A stretch of 57,626 bases of DNA, taken from NCBI GenBank assembly GCA_028820845.1, contig JAPPII010000018.1:1-57626 (forward strand), given 5' to 3'. Origin of the DNA: Candidatus Poribacteria bacterium. Its GTDB lineage: Bacteria; Poribacteria; WGA-4E; WGA-3G. How positions within the stretch are numbered: position 1 is the first letter of the stretch; every line of letters starts with the position of its first letter. Below the pieces are notes generated by a model. It searched no databases. It was not told where the DNA came from and saw nothing but the letters and a program-made list of their open reading frames with translations. Made by a program: the position numbers and the translations under genes. Positions 1 to 9,296 of this stretch are shown here, one piece after another.

Positions 1-114
1 TCTGCCAGCAACTCAAATCACCCTCACTCAAATTTAACGCTGCGTAAGTCCTACTCTATTAAGAAGGGAAATCCGGTTTTGTGTATTTACAGTCTCTGCA
101 TCATAAGGAGCAAA

Positions 115-810
115 ATGCCTTACAAAGCCATCATATTCGACCTGTATGGCACATTGGTTGACAATTTCAGCAGCCAAGCATACGACCGAGTCCAAGAACA
201 GATGGCAAAAATTCTCGGTGTACCGTATCCAAAGTTCTGGCAAGCTATGGGAGAAACCATTAAGGACAGGTCATTAGGTAATCTCTCCGCTGAAGAGAAT
301 ATTGTTGAGGTATGTCGGCGTTTAGGTGCTAAAGCAGATAGGACACAAATTGAACAGACCGTTTTTCTACAGGACGAATTCACAAGGAATTCTATTATTC
401 TCAAGTTTGAGGTTTCGGAAGCACTGAATCTGCTAAAACTTAACGGATTACATATAGGGCTTATCACCAACTGTAACGCCGCTGTTCCGCGGTTTTTTCC
501 AGAATCTCCGTTAGCCCAATACATTGATGCCCCTGTTTTCTCCTGCGAAGAACGAGTCAAAAAGCCTTCACGTCGCATCTATAAGATAGCGTATGAACGG
601 TTGAAGGTCAAACCGCAGGAGTGTCTCTATGTCGGAGATGGAAGCGGCGAAGAATTGAAGGGGGCAGCGGCGGCAGGAATGCTACCCATACTAAAGCGTG
701 CCGATCTAACGGATGTCTATGACCCACACCGACCAGAAGTAGAAAATTGGCAAGGTATTGCTATTGATGAAATCTCGGAGTTGTGCGCTATCGTTTCCAA
801 ATTGGCGTAA
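115..810 (+). CDS. HAD-superfamily hydrolase (phosphatase-like)
   Basis: A 231-residue protein that probably removes phosphate from a small cytoplasmic metabolite; the substrate cannot be read from the sequence. HAD motif I is at residues 7-14 (DLYGTLVD, nucleophile Asp). Motif II is ITNCN near residue 119. The motif III lysine lies in KKPSRRIY, and motif IV is GDGSGEE, with an acidic pair missing its usual second Asp. A helical cap lies between motifs I and II. The start at 115 is chosen because AAGGAG lies four bases upstream; an in-frame ATG at 79 would add twelve unconserved-looking residues. IMP dehydrogenase follows 26 bp later and may be co-transcribed. The family assignment is firm; the function is open. 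Confidence 0.85.
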   Translation: MPYKAIIFDLYGTLVDNFSSQAYDRVQEQMAKILGVPYPKFWQAMGETIKDRSLGNLSAEENIVEVCRRLGAKADRTQIEQTVFLQDEFTRNSIILKFEVSEALNLLKLNGLHIGLITNCNAAVPRFFPESPLAQYIDAPVFSCEERVKKPSRRIYKIAYERLKVKPQECLYVGDGSGEELKGAAAAGMLPILKRADLTDVYDPHRPEVENWQGIAIDEISELCAIVSKLA

Positions 811-836
811 TTATGTGTTAACAGGAGGGATGAATA

Positions 837-2336
837 ATGGCTCACTTTTTTTGTGAAGCAAGCCGGACTTTCAGCGAATATTTGCTTTTACCCAACTTAA
901 CGACGAAGGATTGTATCCCTGAAAATGTTATCCTGAGAACCCCTCTGGTGAAGTTTAAAGTGGGGCAACAACCCTCTCTGGAAGTAAATATTCCCTTTGC
1001 TTCTGCAATCATGCAAGCCGTTTCGGATCACAATCTGGCAATTGCCTTGGCAAGACAGGGTGGGATATCCTTTATTTATGGGTCCCAAAGTATTGAAGAG
1101 CAGGTGGCGATGGTCCGGACGGTTAAAAATCACAAAGCAGGTTTCGTTGTCAGCGACTCAAATTTAAAGTGTGATAGTACTATAGAAGATGTTGTGAAAC
1201 TTACTGAAGAAACAGGGCACTCGACGATTGCTATAACCCACGATGGCTCGTCTTCAGGTGAACTCCTTGGACTTATAACGGATAAGGATTATAGATTGAG
1301 TCGCGTGGATTTAGAGGCTAACGTAAGCGAATTCATGACGCCGTTTCCCGAACTAATTGTGGGTCAAAAGGGAATTACGATTGAAGCTGCCAACGACCTC
1401 ATTTGGAAACACAAGATAAATTGTCTGCCGATTGTTGATGAAAATCGTAAACTGGTACATTTGGTCTTTAGGAAGGATTACGATGACCATAAGAAAAACC
1501 CGCTTGAATCCGTAGATTTCCAGAAAAGACTTGTTGTTGGTGCCGGAATTAATACCAGAGATTATAAAGAGAGAGTACCAGCACTGGTCGCAGCAGGTGT
1601 TGATATTATGTGTGTTGATTCTTCTGAAGGGTATACAGAGTGGCAATCAGACACGATCCAATTTATTAAAAATACGTACAATGGGACTGTGAAAGTGGGT
1701 GGCGGAAATGTCGTTCACGGAGATGCATTTACGTATCTGGTAGAAGCCGGTGCTGATTTTATAAAAGTAGGTATCGGTGGAGGTGCTATTTGTATAACAA
1801 GGGAACAGAAAGGAATCGGTCGTGGGCAAGCAACTGCCCTCATTGAAGTCGCTCGGCAAAGGGATCAGTACCTGAAAGAAACCGGTGTTTACGTGCCAAT
1901 TTGCTCAGATGGTGGTATATTCCAAGATTATCATATTGGTTTGGCACTTGCGATGGGTGCGGATTTCGTGATGATGGGCAGATACTTTGCGAGGTTCGAC
2001 GAAAGCCCAAGTAAGATAAGAAAATTGGGTATGAATACAGTGAAAGAATATTGGGGTGAAGGCACAAAGCGAGCCTCTAATTGGCAACGCTACCATGAGG
2101 GCGGCGGTCCAGAATTACTGTTCGAGGAGGGTGCTGATGCTTATGTCCCTTATGCAGGAAAGATGAACGATAATTTGAAAACGACTCTCGCAAAGATCCG
2201 ATCGCTTATGTGTAATTGCGGGGCGATATCCCTACCGGAATTCCGTCAAAAAGCGAGATTCGTGTTAGTCTCTTCAGCAAGTATTCGCGAAGGCGGTGTT
2301 CACGATATTATTCCCAGAACGACGCAGGATGGGTAA
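837..2336 (+). CDS. guaB: IMP dehydrogenase
   Basis: Oxidises IMP to XMP with NAD+, the first committed step of GMP synthesis, in the cytoplasm. At 499 residues it has the usual length. A (beta/alpha)8 barrel is interrupted by a CBS pair (about residues 105-215, including ITDKDYR and FRKDY). Visible motifs are VVGAGI, the [10 protein letters not shown] substrate loop, KVGGGNV, and the catalytic-cysteine loop [20 protein letters not shown]. This loop is a variant of the common GPGSICTTR form. The flap region carries [19 protein letters not shown]. An AGGAGGG ribosome site precedes the start. The next gene begins one base after the stop, so the two are probably co-transcribed. Confidence 0.95.
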   Translation: MAHFFCEASRTFSEYLLLPNLTTKDCIPENVILRTPLVKFKVGQQPSLEVNIPFASAIMQAVSDHNLAIALARQGGISFIYGSQSIEEQVAMVRTVKNHKAGFVVSDSNLKCDSTIEDVVKLTEETGHSTIAITHDGSSSGELLGLITDKDYRLSRVDLEANVSEFMTPFPELIVGQKGITIEAANDLIWKHKINCLPIVDENRKLVHLVFRKDYDDHKKNPLESVDFQKRLVVGAGINTRDYKERVPALVAAGVDIMCVDSSEGYTEWQSDTIQFIKNTYNGTVKVGGGNVVHGDAFTYLVEAGADFIKVGIGGGAICITREQKGIGRGQATALIEVARQRDQYLKETGVYVPICSDGGIFQDYHIGLALAMGADFVMMGRYFARFDESPSKIRKLGMNTVKEYWGEGTKRASNWQRYHEGGGPELLFEEGADAYVPYAGKMNDNLKTTLAKIRSLMCNCGAISLPEFRQKARFVLVSSASIREGGVHDIIPRTTQDG

Positions 2337-2337
2337 C

Positions 2338-3912
2338 ATGAAAACTTTCGACAACAAAATCACACTTAATCTCAACGGTAACGCAAAAATCAACGTCAAA
2401 GCCTTCATCGCGCCGATTGAATATACACAATACAACTTTCATGTAGACTGGGATACATTAGCAAACCTACGCGTCGCTGAACCAGAAAAACAGTATCCCC
2501 ACTCAATCTTCTGCGACTTCCTCCCTAAGGAAGCCGTTTCTGTCGGGACACCTTGGGAGATTGAGCACGCTGGTCCTCTGGAATTGATGAAGCAACTTCA
2601 TCCGAGTCCATCTCTGGGTATGCGCTGGGATCTGCATCACCATAAAACCGAATCTCAAGGACTATGGGCATGCCTCCGCGCCCACGGCGATGAATTCGCT
2701 GACATTGTGTTCCGCATCCACGCGCAATTTGCCCTAAAAGATGGTTGGTTCACGCCTTCCCAGTTTACGGGGCATCTTGTTATTGATAGAATTAAAAGAT
2801 CGGTTGCCTTTTTTCAGATGTCTGTTCCTAACGGGACCGTAAACTTTGACACTTGGTGGAAGAAGGATCCAGACGCGGAGGGGCATATTATGGATATCGG
2901 CTTCTGCCCGCAAATGGAGCTCCATGCTGGAACAGAAGATATCCTGCAAAACGCTAAATTCGCTGAATCCATTAGGCAAGAGGAAGTGGAGCACCAATTA
3001 ACGCGCTGCTTCTACAAATCACAGCAAATTAACTGGGTATCGCTCAAAGAAGCGTTGGAGACGGCACCCGCAGAACAGAAACCGATTCATGCCATCTCAA
3101 TAGATGGACCGCTCCTTGACGAATCCTGCTGAGGGAGTGGCAAAGGCTTGAGGGCAGGTGTCCTCTCAAAAGACGAAGTTATTGAATTTTTAAACGAAAA
3201 TTTTGTCAATACATGGGTACCCAATTGTGAATTAGGACGTATCCAGAGTTTGCGGGAACCGATTGCCAAAAGACGCGAACGCGAGGGGAAGAGCTTTGAC
3301 ACATCGCACCCGTTAGCACAAGCGATTATTAAAGGCTGGGAAACCGGATCCAAAAAAGGCTCGCCGGTAGATTGCTTGGTTATATCGTCAACGTTTGAAC
3401 TAATGGGTAGACAAATGGTCAATAATCTCCGCGAAGACAGTGAGCGTGAGGGACTCCCGAAGCATGTGCATTATCTCGCATTTCTCAAGGAAGCCTTGGG
3501 AGGAAAACAGCCCGGGTTAGGCAATATTGTACTAAGCCGTGAGCAGCCATCGGGAACAGTGTTGGGCACTTTTCGGATACCGATTGTGGGGCATCAGGAC
3601 TGGACTGTTGTCATGATTGATACCACAGCTTTTGGAAACGGCGGCACACTCACCATTGACGTTGAAATCGGTAGAGAAGATGGTGAAGCGGCGTTCTTTC
3701 TGCTTGATGGTGATAAAGAACTTCCCACAGAAGAAACATTACCTAAAGACAAGATTACTTGGGTATGGGGTGAACCCGGGGACACCCGTCAAATTAAGCA
3801 TCGCTTCAACAAAGGTCAATTATTTAAGTTAGGTGTTATTGGAGCTTGGGTGAGAGACGAACCGTGCATAAACGCCTTTCACGCAAAAATTTCTGTAGAG
3901 GCAGCAGATTGA
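2338..3912 (+). CDS. Probable selenoprotein with thioredoxin-like Cys-Sec motif, read through TGA at 3130-3132
   Basis: Two open frames, 2338-3132 and 3133-3912, are in the same frame and separated only by one TGA. Reading TGA as selenocysteine gives 524 residues with Cys264-Sec265-GSGKGLR. The frame then continues into a thioredoxin-fold-like stretch (VLSKDEVIEFLNENFVNTWV) that resembles the segment after the redox pair in thioredoxin-like proteins. The second half has no good start of its own: its first possible codon is a TTG inside the hairpin. A SECIS-like hairpin lies just 3' of the TGA. The N-terminal 240 residues are unrecognised; they contain HHH and several Trp residues. TGA is an ordinary stop in neighbouring genes, including this one's own end. 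It could instead be a nonsense mutation or sequence error. The redox role is inferred from the motif. Start 2338 is chosen over 2329 for ribosome-site spacing. Confidence 0.72.
3133..3172 (+). promoter_or_regulatory. Bacterial SECIS-like stem-loop
   Basis: Immediately after the in-frame TGA, TTGAGGG at 3149-3155 faces CCTCTCAA at 3161-3168. The stem is TTGAG/CTCAA plus GG/CC with a single bulged T. The short apical loop contains AGGTGT. The loop begins about 22 nt after the TGA, inside the range known for bacterial SelB-dependent SECIS elements. The GG at the loop and the bulged U are the features SelB recognises in the E. coli fdhF element. Folding was done by eye. Confidence 0.6.
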
Positions 3913-4647
3913 TCACTGATTACCGACATCCGACAATCGTACAAACCTGTATCCGTCCTGTTTAAGTCGAGTGATAATCTGGTCTGTCGCTTCGACCGTC
4001 CCCGAACGATCTGCATCCTTATTTTCCGCTTTTCCATCGTGCAGGACGATAATTGAACCCGGTTTTGTTTTCTTTAATACGGTCTCAGTGATTTTGTCGG
4101 GATTCTGGGTCGTCCAATCCCAACTCCAGACATTGCAACTGATGTGCGCTCGATTACCTTTCGCAAGTACCCACGCCACTGGCAGGAATCTTGTTAATAT
4201 CGGTGCTCGGATTACAAGTTCATCTGTAACACCGGCTTGACGAAGCAGGTCGTCTGTCCGTTCGATTTCTCGCTGGATATAGGCAGGTGGGCAGAAACCG
4301 AGCACGGGGTGACTGTAGGAATGATTTCCAATTTGGTGCCCTTCAGCGATAGCACGCTGGAGTGTTTCAGGATATTTTTCAATCCGATTTCCAATCATAA
4401 AGAAGGTGGCTTTGACGTTATGCTCGGCGAGGATATCAAGCAGCCGATCCGTATAGGGTGGATTCGGGCCATCGTCAAAGGTAAGTGCAACCACGCGTTC
4501 GTCTGTATTTAGGCGAACAATATTCTTTCCGAAGGGAGGTTTAAAGTAAATCCATAGCAGTGCCGCTGTCGCGAATCCTATTAGAGTAGTGATTAGTGAT
4601 CTCAAAATGTGTTCCTCATCAAACCAATTTTTCTTGACAGCTTTCAT
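3913..4647 (-). CDS. Polysaccharide deacetylase (NodB homology domain), membrane-anchored
   Basis: A 244-residue metal-dependent deacetylase of the carbohydrate esterase 4 type, probably acting on N-acetylated cell-envelope or extracellular glycan. An N-terminal hydrophobic helix (about residues 17-34) anchors it. NodB motif 1 is LTFDDGPN (metal-binding Asp), motif 2 is HSYSHP (the H-x3-H metal ligands), and motif 5 is IIVLHDG. Motif 3, usually RxPxG, reads RAPILTRF, so it has the Arg and Pro but not the Gly. The gene converges on the selenoprotein with no space between the stops. The promoter of the methyltransferase overlaps its start codon. Confidence 0.9.
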   Translation of the reverse strand: MKAVKKNWFDEEHILRSLITTLIGFATAALLWIYFKPPFGKNIVRLNTDERVVALTFDDGPNPPYTDRLLDILAEHNVKATFFMIGNRIEKYPETLQRAIAEGHQIGNHSYSHPVLGFCPPAYIQREIERTDDLLRQAGVTDELVIRAPILTRFLPVAWVLAKGNRAHISCNVWSWDWTTQNPDKITETVLKKTKPGSIIVLHDGKAENKDADRSGTVEATDQIITRLKQDGYRFVRLSDVGNQ

Positions 4648-4684
4648 CGAACATGCTATTATTTTTTTCGAATTATTATAGCAT
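4634..4684 (+). promoter_or_regulatory. Promoter of the restriction-modification genes, with inverted repeat
   Basis: TTGACA at 4634-4639 and TATTAT at 4657-4662 are separated by 17 bp and point toward the methyltransferase. TGCTAT at 4654-4659 overlaps the -10 and is mirrored by ATAGCA at 4679-4684, which could bind a regulator. The promoter overlaps the start codon of the divergent deacetylase gene. Confidence 0.6.
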
Positions 4685-4738
4685 CAACAATAGTCTTTTT
4701 CCCGATAATTTTATATTCTTTCACACATGAGACTATCT

Positions 4739-5881
4739 ATGAAAACCACCCATCAGATCCTTTTTCAAAACGCACAAGATTTAAAAGTACTCCCTTCAGA
4801 AAGCGTTGATTTGGTCGTTACCTCCCCACCGTATCCCATGATTGAGATGTGGGACGATATATTCAGTGCCCAAAATTCGGAGATTCAAAATGCCCTTATA
4901 CGCGGTGACGGTAAGCAGGCTTATGAATTAATGCACCAGATCCTTGATTCTGTATGGAATGAAATGTTTAGAGTCTTAAAGAATGGCAGATTTGCTTGCA
5001 TCAATATAGGCGATGCAACAAGAAAAATCCGAGATGACTTCTGTTTATATCCCAACCATGCCAGAATTCTGAATTATCTCCTAACTATCGGGTTCTCAGC
5101 ACTCCCTGACATCCTCTGGCGCAAACAGGCGAATACCCCCAATAAATTTATGGGCTCCGGTATGCTCCCTGCGGGTGCTTATGTGACACTTGAACACGAG
5201 TATATCTTAATCCTCAGAAAAGGTTCCAAAAGAGAGTTTAAAACAGAATCCGAAAAAGAAAACAGACGCGAAAGTGCCTTGTTCTGGGAAGAACGGAATA
5301 TTTGGTATTCAGATGTTTGGATGGATATTAAGGGAACAGATCAGAAGCTTCCGAATGCAGTGTCACGATTGAGGAGCGCAGCATTTCCATTTGATCTGGC
5401 TTATCGACTCATCAATATGTATTCCGCAAAAGATGATGTGATACTTGATCCATTTTTGGGTACAGGAACTACGACTGCTGCTGCAATGACATCAGGACGC
5501 AATAGCATCGGTGTTGAAATCGACGAGAGTTTTCAACAGATTATTTGTCCGATTGTGCATCACATTATCGAGTTTTCAAACGATTATTTGTCCGACAGGT
5601 TGCAAAGACACTTGGCGTTTGTCGAAAATAGGATCCGAAACGCGGGAATGACAAAATATACAAATAAGTACTACGGCTGCCCGGTGGTGACGAGCCAAGA
5701 GCAGTTTATTTTTCTGAACAGTCTCAAAGAAATCCGAACAAGCAAAGATAATATCTTTGAAGTCACATATTCAAAGAAACCGCAAGCTTGGAATTTTGAA
5801 CGCCCCTCGGAAACTTTGGGCAGGCAGAAAATGAAGTCGTCCACAAAACTCTTTCAACCCAGCATGTTGGACACACAGTAA
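4739..5881 (+). CDS. Type II DNA methyltransferase, probably N4-cytosine, MjaI-type
   Basis: Modifies host DNA to protect it from the restriction enzyme encoded next. Motif IV TSPPYPMI appears near residue 25 and the SAM-binding motif I DPFLGTGTTTAAA near residue 240. This order (catalytic motif before SAM motif) is the beta class, and SPPY favours N4-cytosine. The partner's family (MjaI) cuts CTAG, so CTAG is the likely target; that is inference. Start 4739 is preferred over 4727 because the endonuclease has the same leader, TATCTATGAAAA. Neither has a strong ribosome site. 380 residues. Confidence 0.85.
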   Translation: MKTTHQILFQNAQDLKVLPSESVDLVVTSPPYPMIEMWDDIFSAQNSEIQNALIRGDGKQAYELMHQILDSVWNEMFRVLKNGRFACINIGDATRKIRDDFCLYPNHARILNYLLTIGFSALPDILWRKQANTPNKFMGSGMLPAGAYVTLEHEYILILRKGSKREFKTESEKENRRESALFWEERNIWYSDVWMDIKGTDQKLPNAVSRLRSAAFPFDLAYRLINMYSAKDDVILDPFLGTGTTTAAAMTSGRNSIGVEIDESFQQIICPIVHHIIEFSNDYLSDRLQRHLAFVENRIRNAGMTKYTNKYYGCPVVTSQEQFIFLNSLKEIRTSKDNIFEVTYSKKPQAWNFERPSETLGRQKMKSSTKLFQPSMLDTQ

Positions 5882-5905
5882 CTTCACATTGCCAAATAAG
5901 TATCT

Positions 5906-6505
5906 ATGAAAATCAAACTCAAAAATGCTGAAATTCAGGAGTATGTGAACGCCCCTGCTTCCGAATTTCCGAAGTACACGACCCAATTAATGAATGTTGC
6001 AAACCAGAATTCTCAAGCAACACGACCGAGACACGTGGGACAATTGAGCGAACTGATTCAGGAATTCCTGGGACAAACCTTTGAAGAATGGGTTACGTGG
6101 TATCAAGAGCGACATCCCGATGCAATTGATGAGGCAACAGATAGAATAATTTCAATGATAGAAAACTTTAATGCGGCTGTCCAAAAAATTGACCGAACCT
6201 TGGTTAAATCATGGGTAGAAGATCTCATTCTGGTCAAGACGTTCGCAGGACTTAGATTTCAGGAGGCAATCCTGAAAAGGTTGTCGGAAATAAGAGGTTG
6301 CGACTACCGTTTGGCAGAACCTCATGAAGAATCTCAGGGCATAGATGGATTCGTAGGGGAAGAAGCGTATTCTATCAAGCCCAATACTTATGATTCAATG
6401 TCAACTTTAGCGGAATCGATAGAGGTAAAAATCATTTTTTACGAAAAAAAGAAGGATGGTGTGGTATTTGAAATACCGGAAGACTTAAGTAAAACCGTTA
6501 AGTGA
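5906..6505 (+). CDS. MjaI-family type II restriction endonuclease
   Basis: A 199-residue protein that fits the MjaI restriction endonuclease family. Its N-terminal PKYTTQLMNVANQNSQATRP and the following VGQLSELIQEF are the parts I recognise from that family. The C-terminal half holds QEAILKRL and IDGFVGEEAYSIKPNTY; an acidic residue followed by a lysine two strands on would suit a PD-(D/E)xK-like site. It lies 24 bp after its methyltransferase and shares the TATCTATGAAAA leader, so the two form one unit. Predicted cleavage at CTAG is inferred from the family name enzyme. It looks full length, so the system may be active. Confidence 0.78.
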   Translation: MKIKLKNAEIQEYVNAPASEFPKYTTQLMNVANQNSQATRPRHVGQLSELIQEFLGQTFEEWVTWYQERHPDAIDEATDRIISMIENFNAAVQKIDRTLVKSWVEDLILVKTFAGLRFQEAILKRLSEIRGCDYRLAEPHEESQGIDGFVGEEAYSIKPNTYDSMSTLAESIEVKIIFYEKKKDGVVFEIPEDLSKTVK

Positions 6506-6544
6506 CTACCCGCCTCATTTCACGCGTGACGCATAACTAAAAAC

Positions 6545-7648
6545 ATGAAAATTCGTTCTATTAACGCTTATCAAGTCGATCTCCCGCTTCATGAAGGCAG
6601 CTATAACTGGTCGGGTGGGAAATCTGTATCCGTCTTCGACAGCACCATTGTCTCAATTGAGACGGATGAAGGCATTACGGGTTACGGCGAGGTCTGCCCA
6701 CTGGGACCGTTTTATCTTCCCGCTTATGCAGCAGGCACCCGCACCGGCATCGTTGAACTTGCCCCACATCTCATCGGCGAAGACCCGACCCAACTATTTC
6801 CGCTCAACCAACGCATGGACATCGCTCTCAAGGGACACCCGTATGTGAAATCCGCAATCGACATCGCATGCTGGGATATCCTTGGCAAGGTTTCAAACCA
6901 ATCCGTTTGCACACTTCTCGGTGGAAGGTATGGAGAAGATTTCATGCTCTATCGTGCGATCTCACAACAATCTCCCGACGAGATGGCAGCGAAGGTTGCA
7001 ACCTATCGGGCGGAAGGCTATCGCAAATTCCAGTTGAAAGTCGGCGGCGATCCGAACATCGATATTGAACGTATCCGAGCGGTTGCTGAATTGATGGAGC
7101 CGGGAGATGTGCTTATCGCCGATGCGAATACCGGATGGCTGATGCACCAAGCAGCACGCGTCGTCCGAGGTGTCCGCGATGTGGATGTTTATATCGAACA
7201 ACCCTGCCTCTCATATCAAGAATGTCTTGCCGTCCGTCAGCGCACAGATCACCCCTTCGTCCTTGATGAGACGATTGACAGCATCGAAACCCTGTTACGG
7301 GGGAATGCCGACCGTGCGATGGATGTCGTCAATATTAAGATAAGTAAATTCGGCGGACTGACTAAAGCGAAACTCGCCAGAGACCTCTGCGTTGAACTCG
7401 GAATTGCAATGACGATTGAAGATAGTTGGGGTGGTGATATTACAACCGCAGCGATTGCGCATCTTGCCCACAGCACCCCCCCAGAATTCCTTTTCACGGC
7501 AACCGATTTCAACAGTTACGTTACCGTCAGTACAGCAGCAGGCGCGCCGCAACGTGTCAACGGCAGAATGGCAGCCGCAACGCAACCGGGTTTGGGGATC
7601 ACTCCAAATATGGATGTGTTAGGTGAAGCGTTAGTTCGCGTGGAGTAA
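6545..7648 (+). CDS. Enolase-superfamily dehydratase, probably cis-3-hydroxy-L-proline dehydratase
   Basis: A 367-residue mandelate racemase/muconate lactonizing enzyme-type protein. The N-terminal cap has [16 protein letters not shown], which resembles the capping domain of cis-3-hydroxy-L-proline dehydratases. Metal ligands appear as Asp in IADANTG, Glu in YIEQPC and Asp in VLDETI; catalytic lysines sit in KFQLKVGG and [10 protein letters not shown]. In that family the enzyme removes water to give delta1-pyrroline-2-carboxylate. The adjacent reductase, 4 bp downstream, belongs to the family that reduces that product to proline, which supports the call. Other acid-sugar dehydratase or epimerase activities remain possible. 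No clear ribosome site is seen. Confidence 0.72.
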   Translation: MKIRSINAYQVDLPLHEGSYNWSGGKSVSVFDSTIVSIETDEGITGYGEVCPLGPFYLPAYAAGTRTGIVELAPHLIGEDPTQLFPLNQRMDIALKGHPYVKSAIDIACWDILGKVSNQSVCTLLGGRYGEDFMLYRAISQQSPDEMAAKVATYRAEGYRKFQLKVGGDPNIDIERIRAVAELMEPGDVLIADANTGWLMHQAARVVRGVRDVDVYIEQPCLSYQECLAVRQRTDHPFVLDETIDSIETLLRGNADRAMDVVNIKISKFGGLTKAKLARDLCVELGIAMTIEDSWGGDITTAAIAHLAHSTPPEFLFTATDFNSYVTVSTAAGAPQRVNGRMAAATQPGLGITPNMDVLGEALVRVE

Positions 7649-7652
7649 TTGC

Positions 7653-8618
7653 ATGCCTATCAGAATTCTCTCCGCTGCCGATGTCCGAGATGCTCTACCG
7701 ATGTCCCAAGCGATTGATGCAATGTGTTATGCCTACGGTCAACTTTCGGCAGGCAAAGCCATCGCACCACCACGGCAACACATCTCCACCGACAAAGGCG
7801 TTACGCTTATAATGTCCGCCTACCTCCCAGAACATAGAGACTTCGGAATCAAAGTTGTCTCAGTCTATGACGATAATCCTAACCTCAAGTTACCTCGTAT
7901 CACCGCGACAGTCTTAGTCCTCGATCCAGCCACAGGAGTCCCAAAAGCCTTCATAGACGGTGCCAGTCTCACTGCCATCCGCACAGGTGCCGGTGGCGGC
8001 GTGGCGGCAGATTTGCTTGCTCGGCAAGATGCAAAAACAGTTGGACTCTTTGGAGCCGGTGTACAGGCAAGAGCACAGTTACAGGCGGTGAGAGCAGTCA
8101 GAGACATCACCTGTGTCAACCTTATCAGTCGCACACAAACCTCCGCACAACAACTCGCTACCGAGATTTCCGAGTGGACAGATGCTCCCGAAGTCAATCT
8201 CGTATCTACGCCACAACAGGTCATAGAAAATGCTGATATTGTCCTATGTGCGACGACCTCAGCAACCCCTCTTTTTGACGGAAGTGCTTTACAACTTGGC
8301 ACACACATCACAGCCGTCGGCACATTCGTCCCAGAAAAACGGGAAGTTGATACCACAACAATAAGGCGAGCAGATCGGATTGTGGTTGATTCGCGGGAAG
8401 CCTGCTTAGAGGAAGCGGGTGATCTGATTATTCCAAATGCCGAAATTGATGCTGAAATCGGTGAAATCGTTAACGGCGACAAATCTGGGCGGCAGTCAGA
8501 TGACGAAATCACGTTCTTCAAATCTGTAGGGGTGGCGGTGCAAGATGCAGTGGCAGGTGCAGCGGTACTCGCAGCGGCAGAAGCAAAAGGGTTAGGTGTT
8601 CTTGCGGACCTCTGGTAG
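7653..8618 (+). CDS. Ornithine cyclodeaminase/mu-crystallin family protein, probable pyrroline-2-carboxylate reductase
   Basis: A 321-residue protein with the family's Rossmann segment (VGLFGAGVQARAQLQAV near residue 130). Upstream it has the substrate-binding FGIKVVSVYDDNP and the ITATVLVLD/PKAFIDG strand. TAIRTGAGGGVAADLLA is the family signature. Members include ornithine cyclodeaminase, ketimine reductase and delta1-pyrroline-2-carboxylate reductase. The neighbouring dehydratase points to the last: NAD(P)H reduction to L-proline. The last 27 bases overlap the 3' end of the convergent crtW gene. Confidence 0.78.
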   Translation: MPIRILSAADVRDALPMSQAIDAMCYAYGQLSAGKAIAPPRQHISTDKGVTLIMSAYLPEHRDFGIKVVSVYDDNPNLKLPRITATVLVLDPATGVPKAFIDGASLTAIRTGAGGGVAADLLARQDAKTVGLFGAGVQARAQLQAVRAVRDITCVNLISRTQTSAQQLATEISEWTDAPEVNLVSTPQQVIENADIVLCATTSATPLFDGSALQLGTHITAVGTFVPEKREVDTTTIRRADRIVVDSREACLEEAGDLIIPNAEIDAEIGEIVNGDKSGRQSDDEITFFKSVGVAVQDAVAGAAVLAAAEAKGLGVLADLW

Positions 8619-9296
8619 ATGCCACCACGGAACGGACGGATATTCATGGTGTTCCCAGTGGTAGCCGAAGTGATAACAGGTGATAAAAGACCAGAATGTC
8701 GAATACGCATTGCTTCGCGCTCGGTGTGGGTTGTCGTAGCCATCTTCTGGTCTGCGATGTGGTAGATACGTGCCAAAATAAAATAGCTGCAGCGTGCTAA
8801 GCAGTGCTGGAGAAACCCAGAACAGTATCAGATTGAGTGTCGGGATTCCCAGAACGTATTCCAGAATCTGAAAGACAATCGCCATACCGACCATCTGTCT
8901 CCAACTGAGGTATTCCTTCATAAAACGAAGATACCACATTAAGAAACCGCTATGCCCCCCATCGTGAAAATCTGGATCCGTTTCACTCGCCGGTGCTCGG
9001 TGGTGTGCCCAATGTTTCGCTAATAATTTGCGATATGAAAACAGGGCATATAACCTGACAGCGATTGTCCCGATTGTATTATTGACCCGTGGGCGCGTTT
9101 GGCAAACCGCACCGTGCATTGCATCGTGTGCTGTAATGAAAAGACCGGTATAGAGAAACGTCTGGCAAAGGACACCCAAAGGGACCAACGCAATGTTAAT
9201 CCGAGCGAGATCGAGTGACAGCAAAACTGAGAGACTCAATCCCCACAGACCCATAATCATTAGCGCAATGAATAAACCCTTGTTTGTCGTTTTCAT
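8592..9296 (-). CDS. crtW: Beta-carotene ketolase, CrtW type
   Basis: A 234-residue membrane di-iron enzyme of the fatty-acid-desaturase/hydroxylase superfamily that puts a 4-keto group on a beta-ionone ring. The histidine clusters are HDAMHG, HWAHH and HHEYPSVPWWHLP; the last matches CrtW better than fatty-acid desaturases. Hydrophobic spans flank them. The start at 9296 is chosen because its ATG overlaps the cruF stop as ATGA. An upstream in-frame extension would merely read the cruF region in another frame. It is the last gene of the carotenoid operon. Confidence 0.85.
   Translation of the reverse strand: MKTTNKGLFIALMIMGLWGLSLSVLLSLDLARINIALVPLGVLCQTFLYTGLFITAHDAMHGAVCQTRPRVNNTIGTIAVRLYALFSYRKLLAKHWAHHRAPASETDPDFHDGGHSGFLMWYLRFMKEYLSWRQMVGMAIVFQILEYVLGIPTLNLILFWVSPALLSTLQLFYFGTYLPHRRPEDGYDNPHRARSNAYSTFWSFITCYHFGYHWEHHEYPSVPWWHLPEVRKNT

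Noticed and set aside
1-114. Gene at the left edge
   Set aside because: No frame with a start, ribosome site or recognisable protein is seen; it is treated as upstream sequence of the HAD gene.
3130-3132. TGA reassigned as a sense codon in the whole organism
   Set aside because: TGA serves as a clean stop in many neighbouring genes, for example at 3910-3912, 6503-6505 and 57573-57575, so only local recoding fits.
7865-8776. 303-codon minus-strand frame across the mu-crystallin-family gene
   Set aside because: It lies antisense to a protein with clear motifs. Its composition (Ser/Ala/Thr/Arg-rich, no domains) is that of a shadow.
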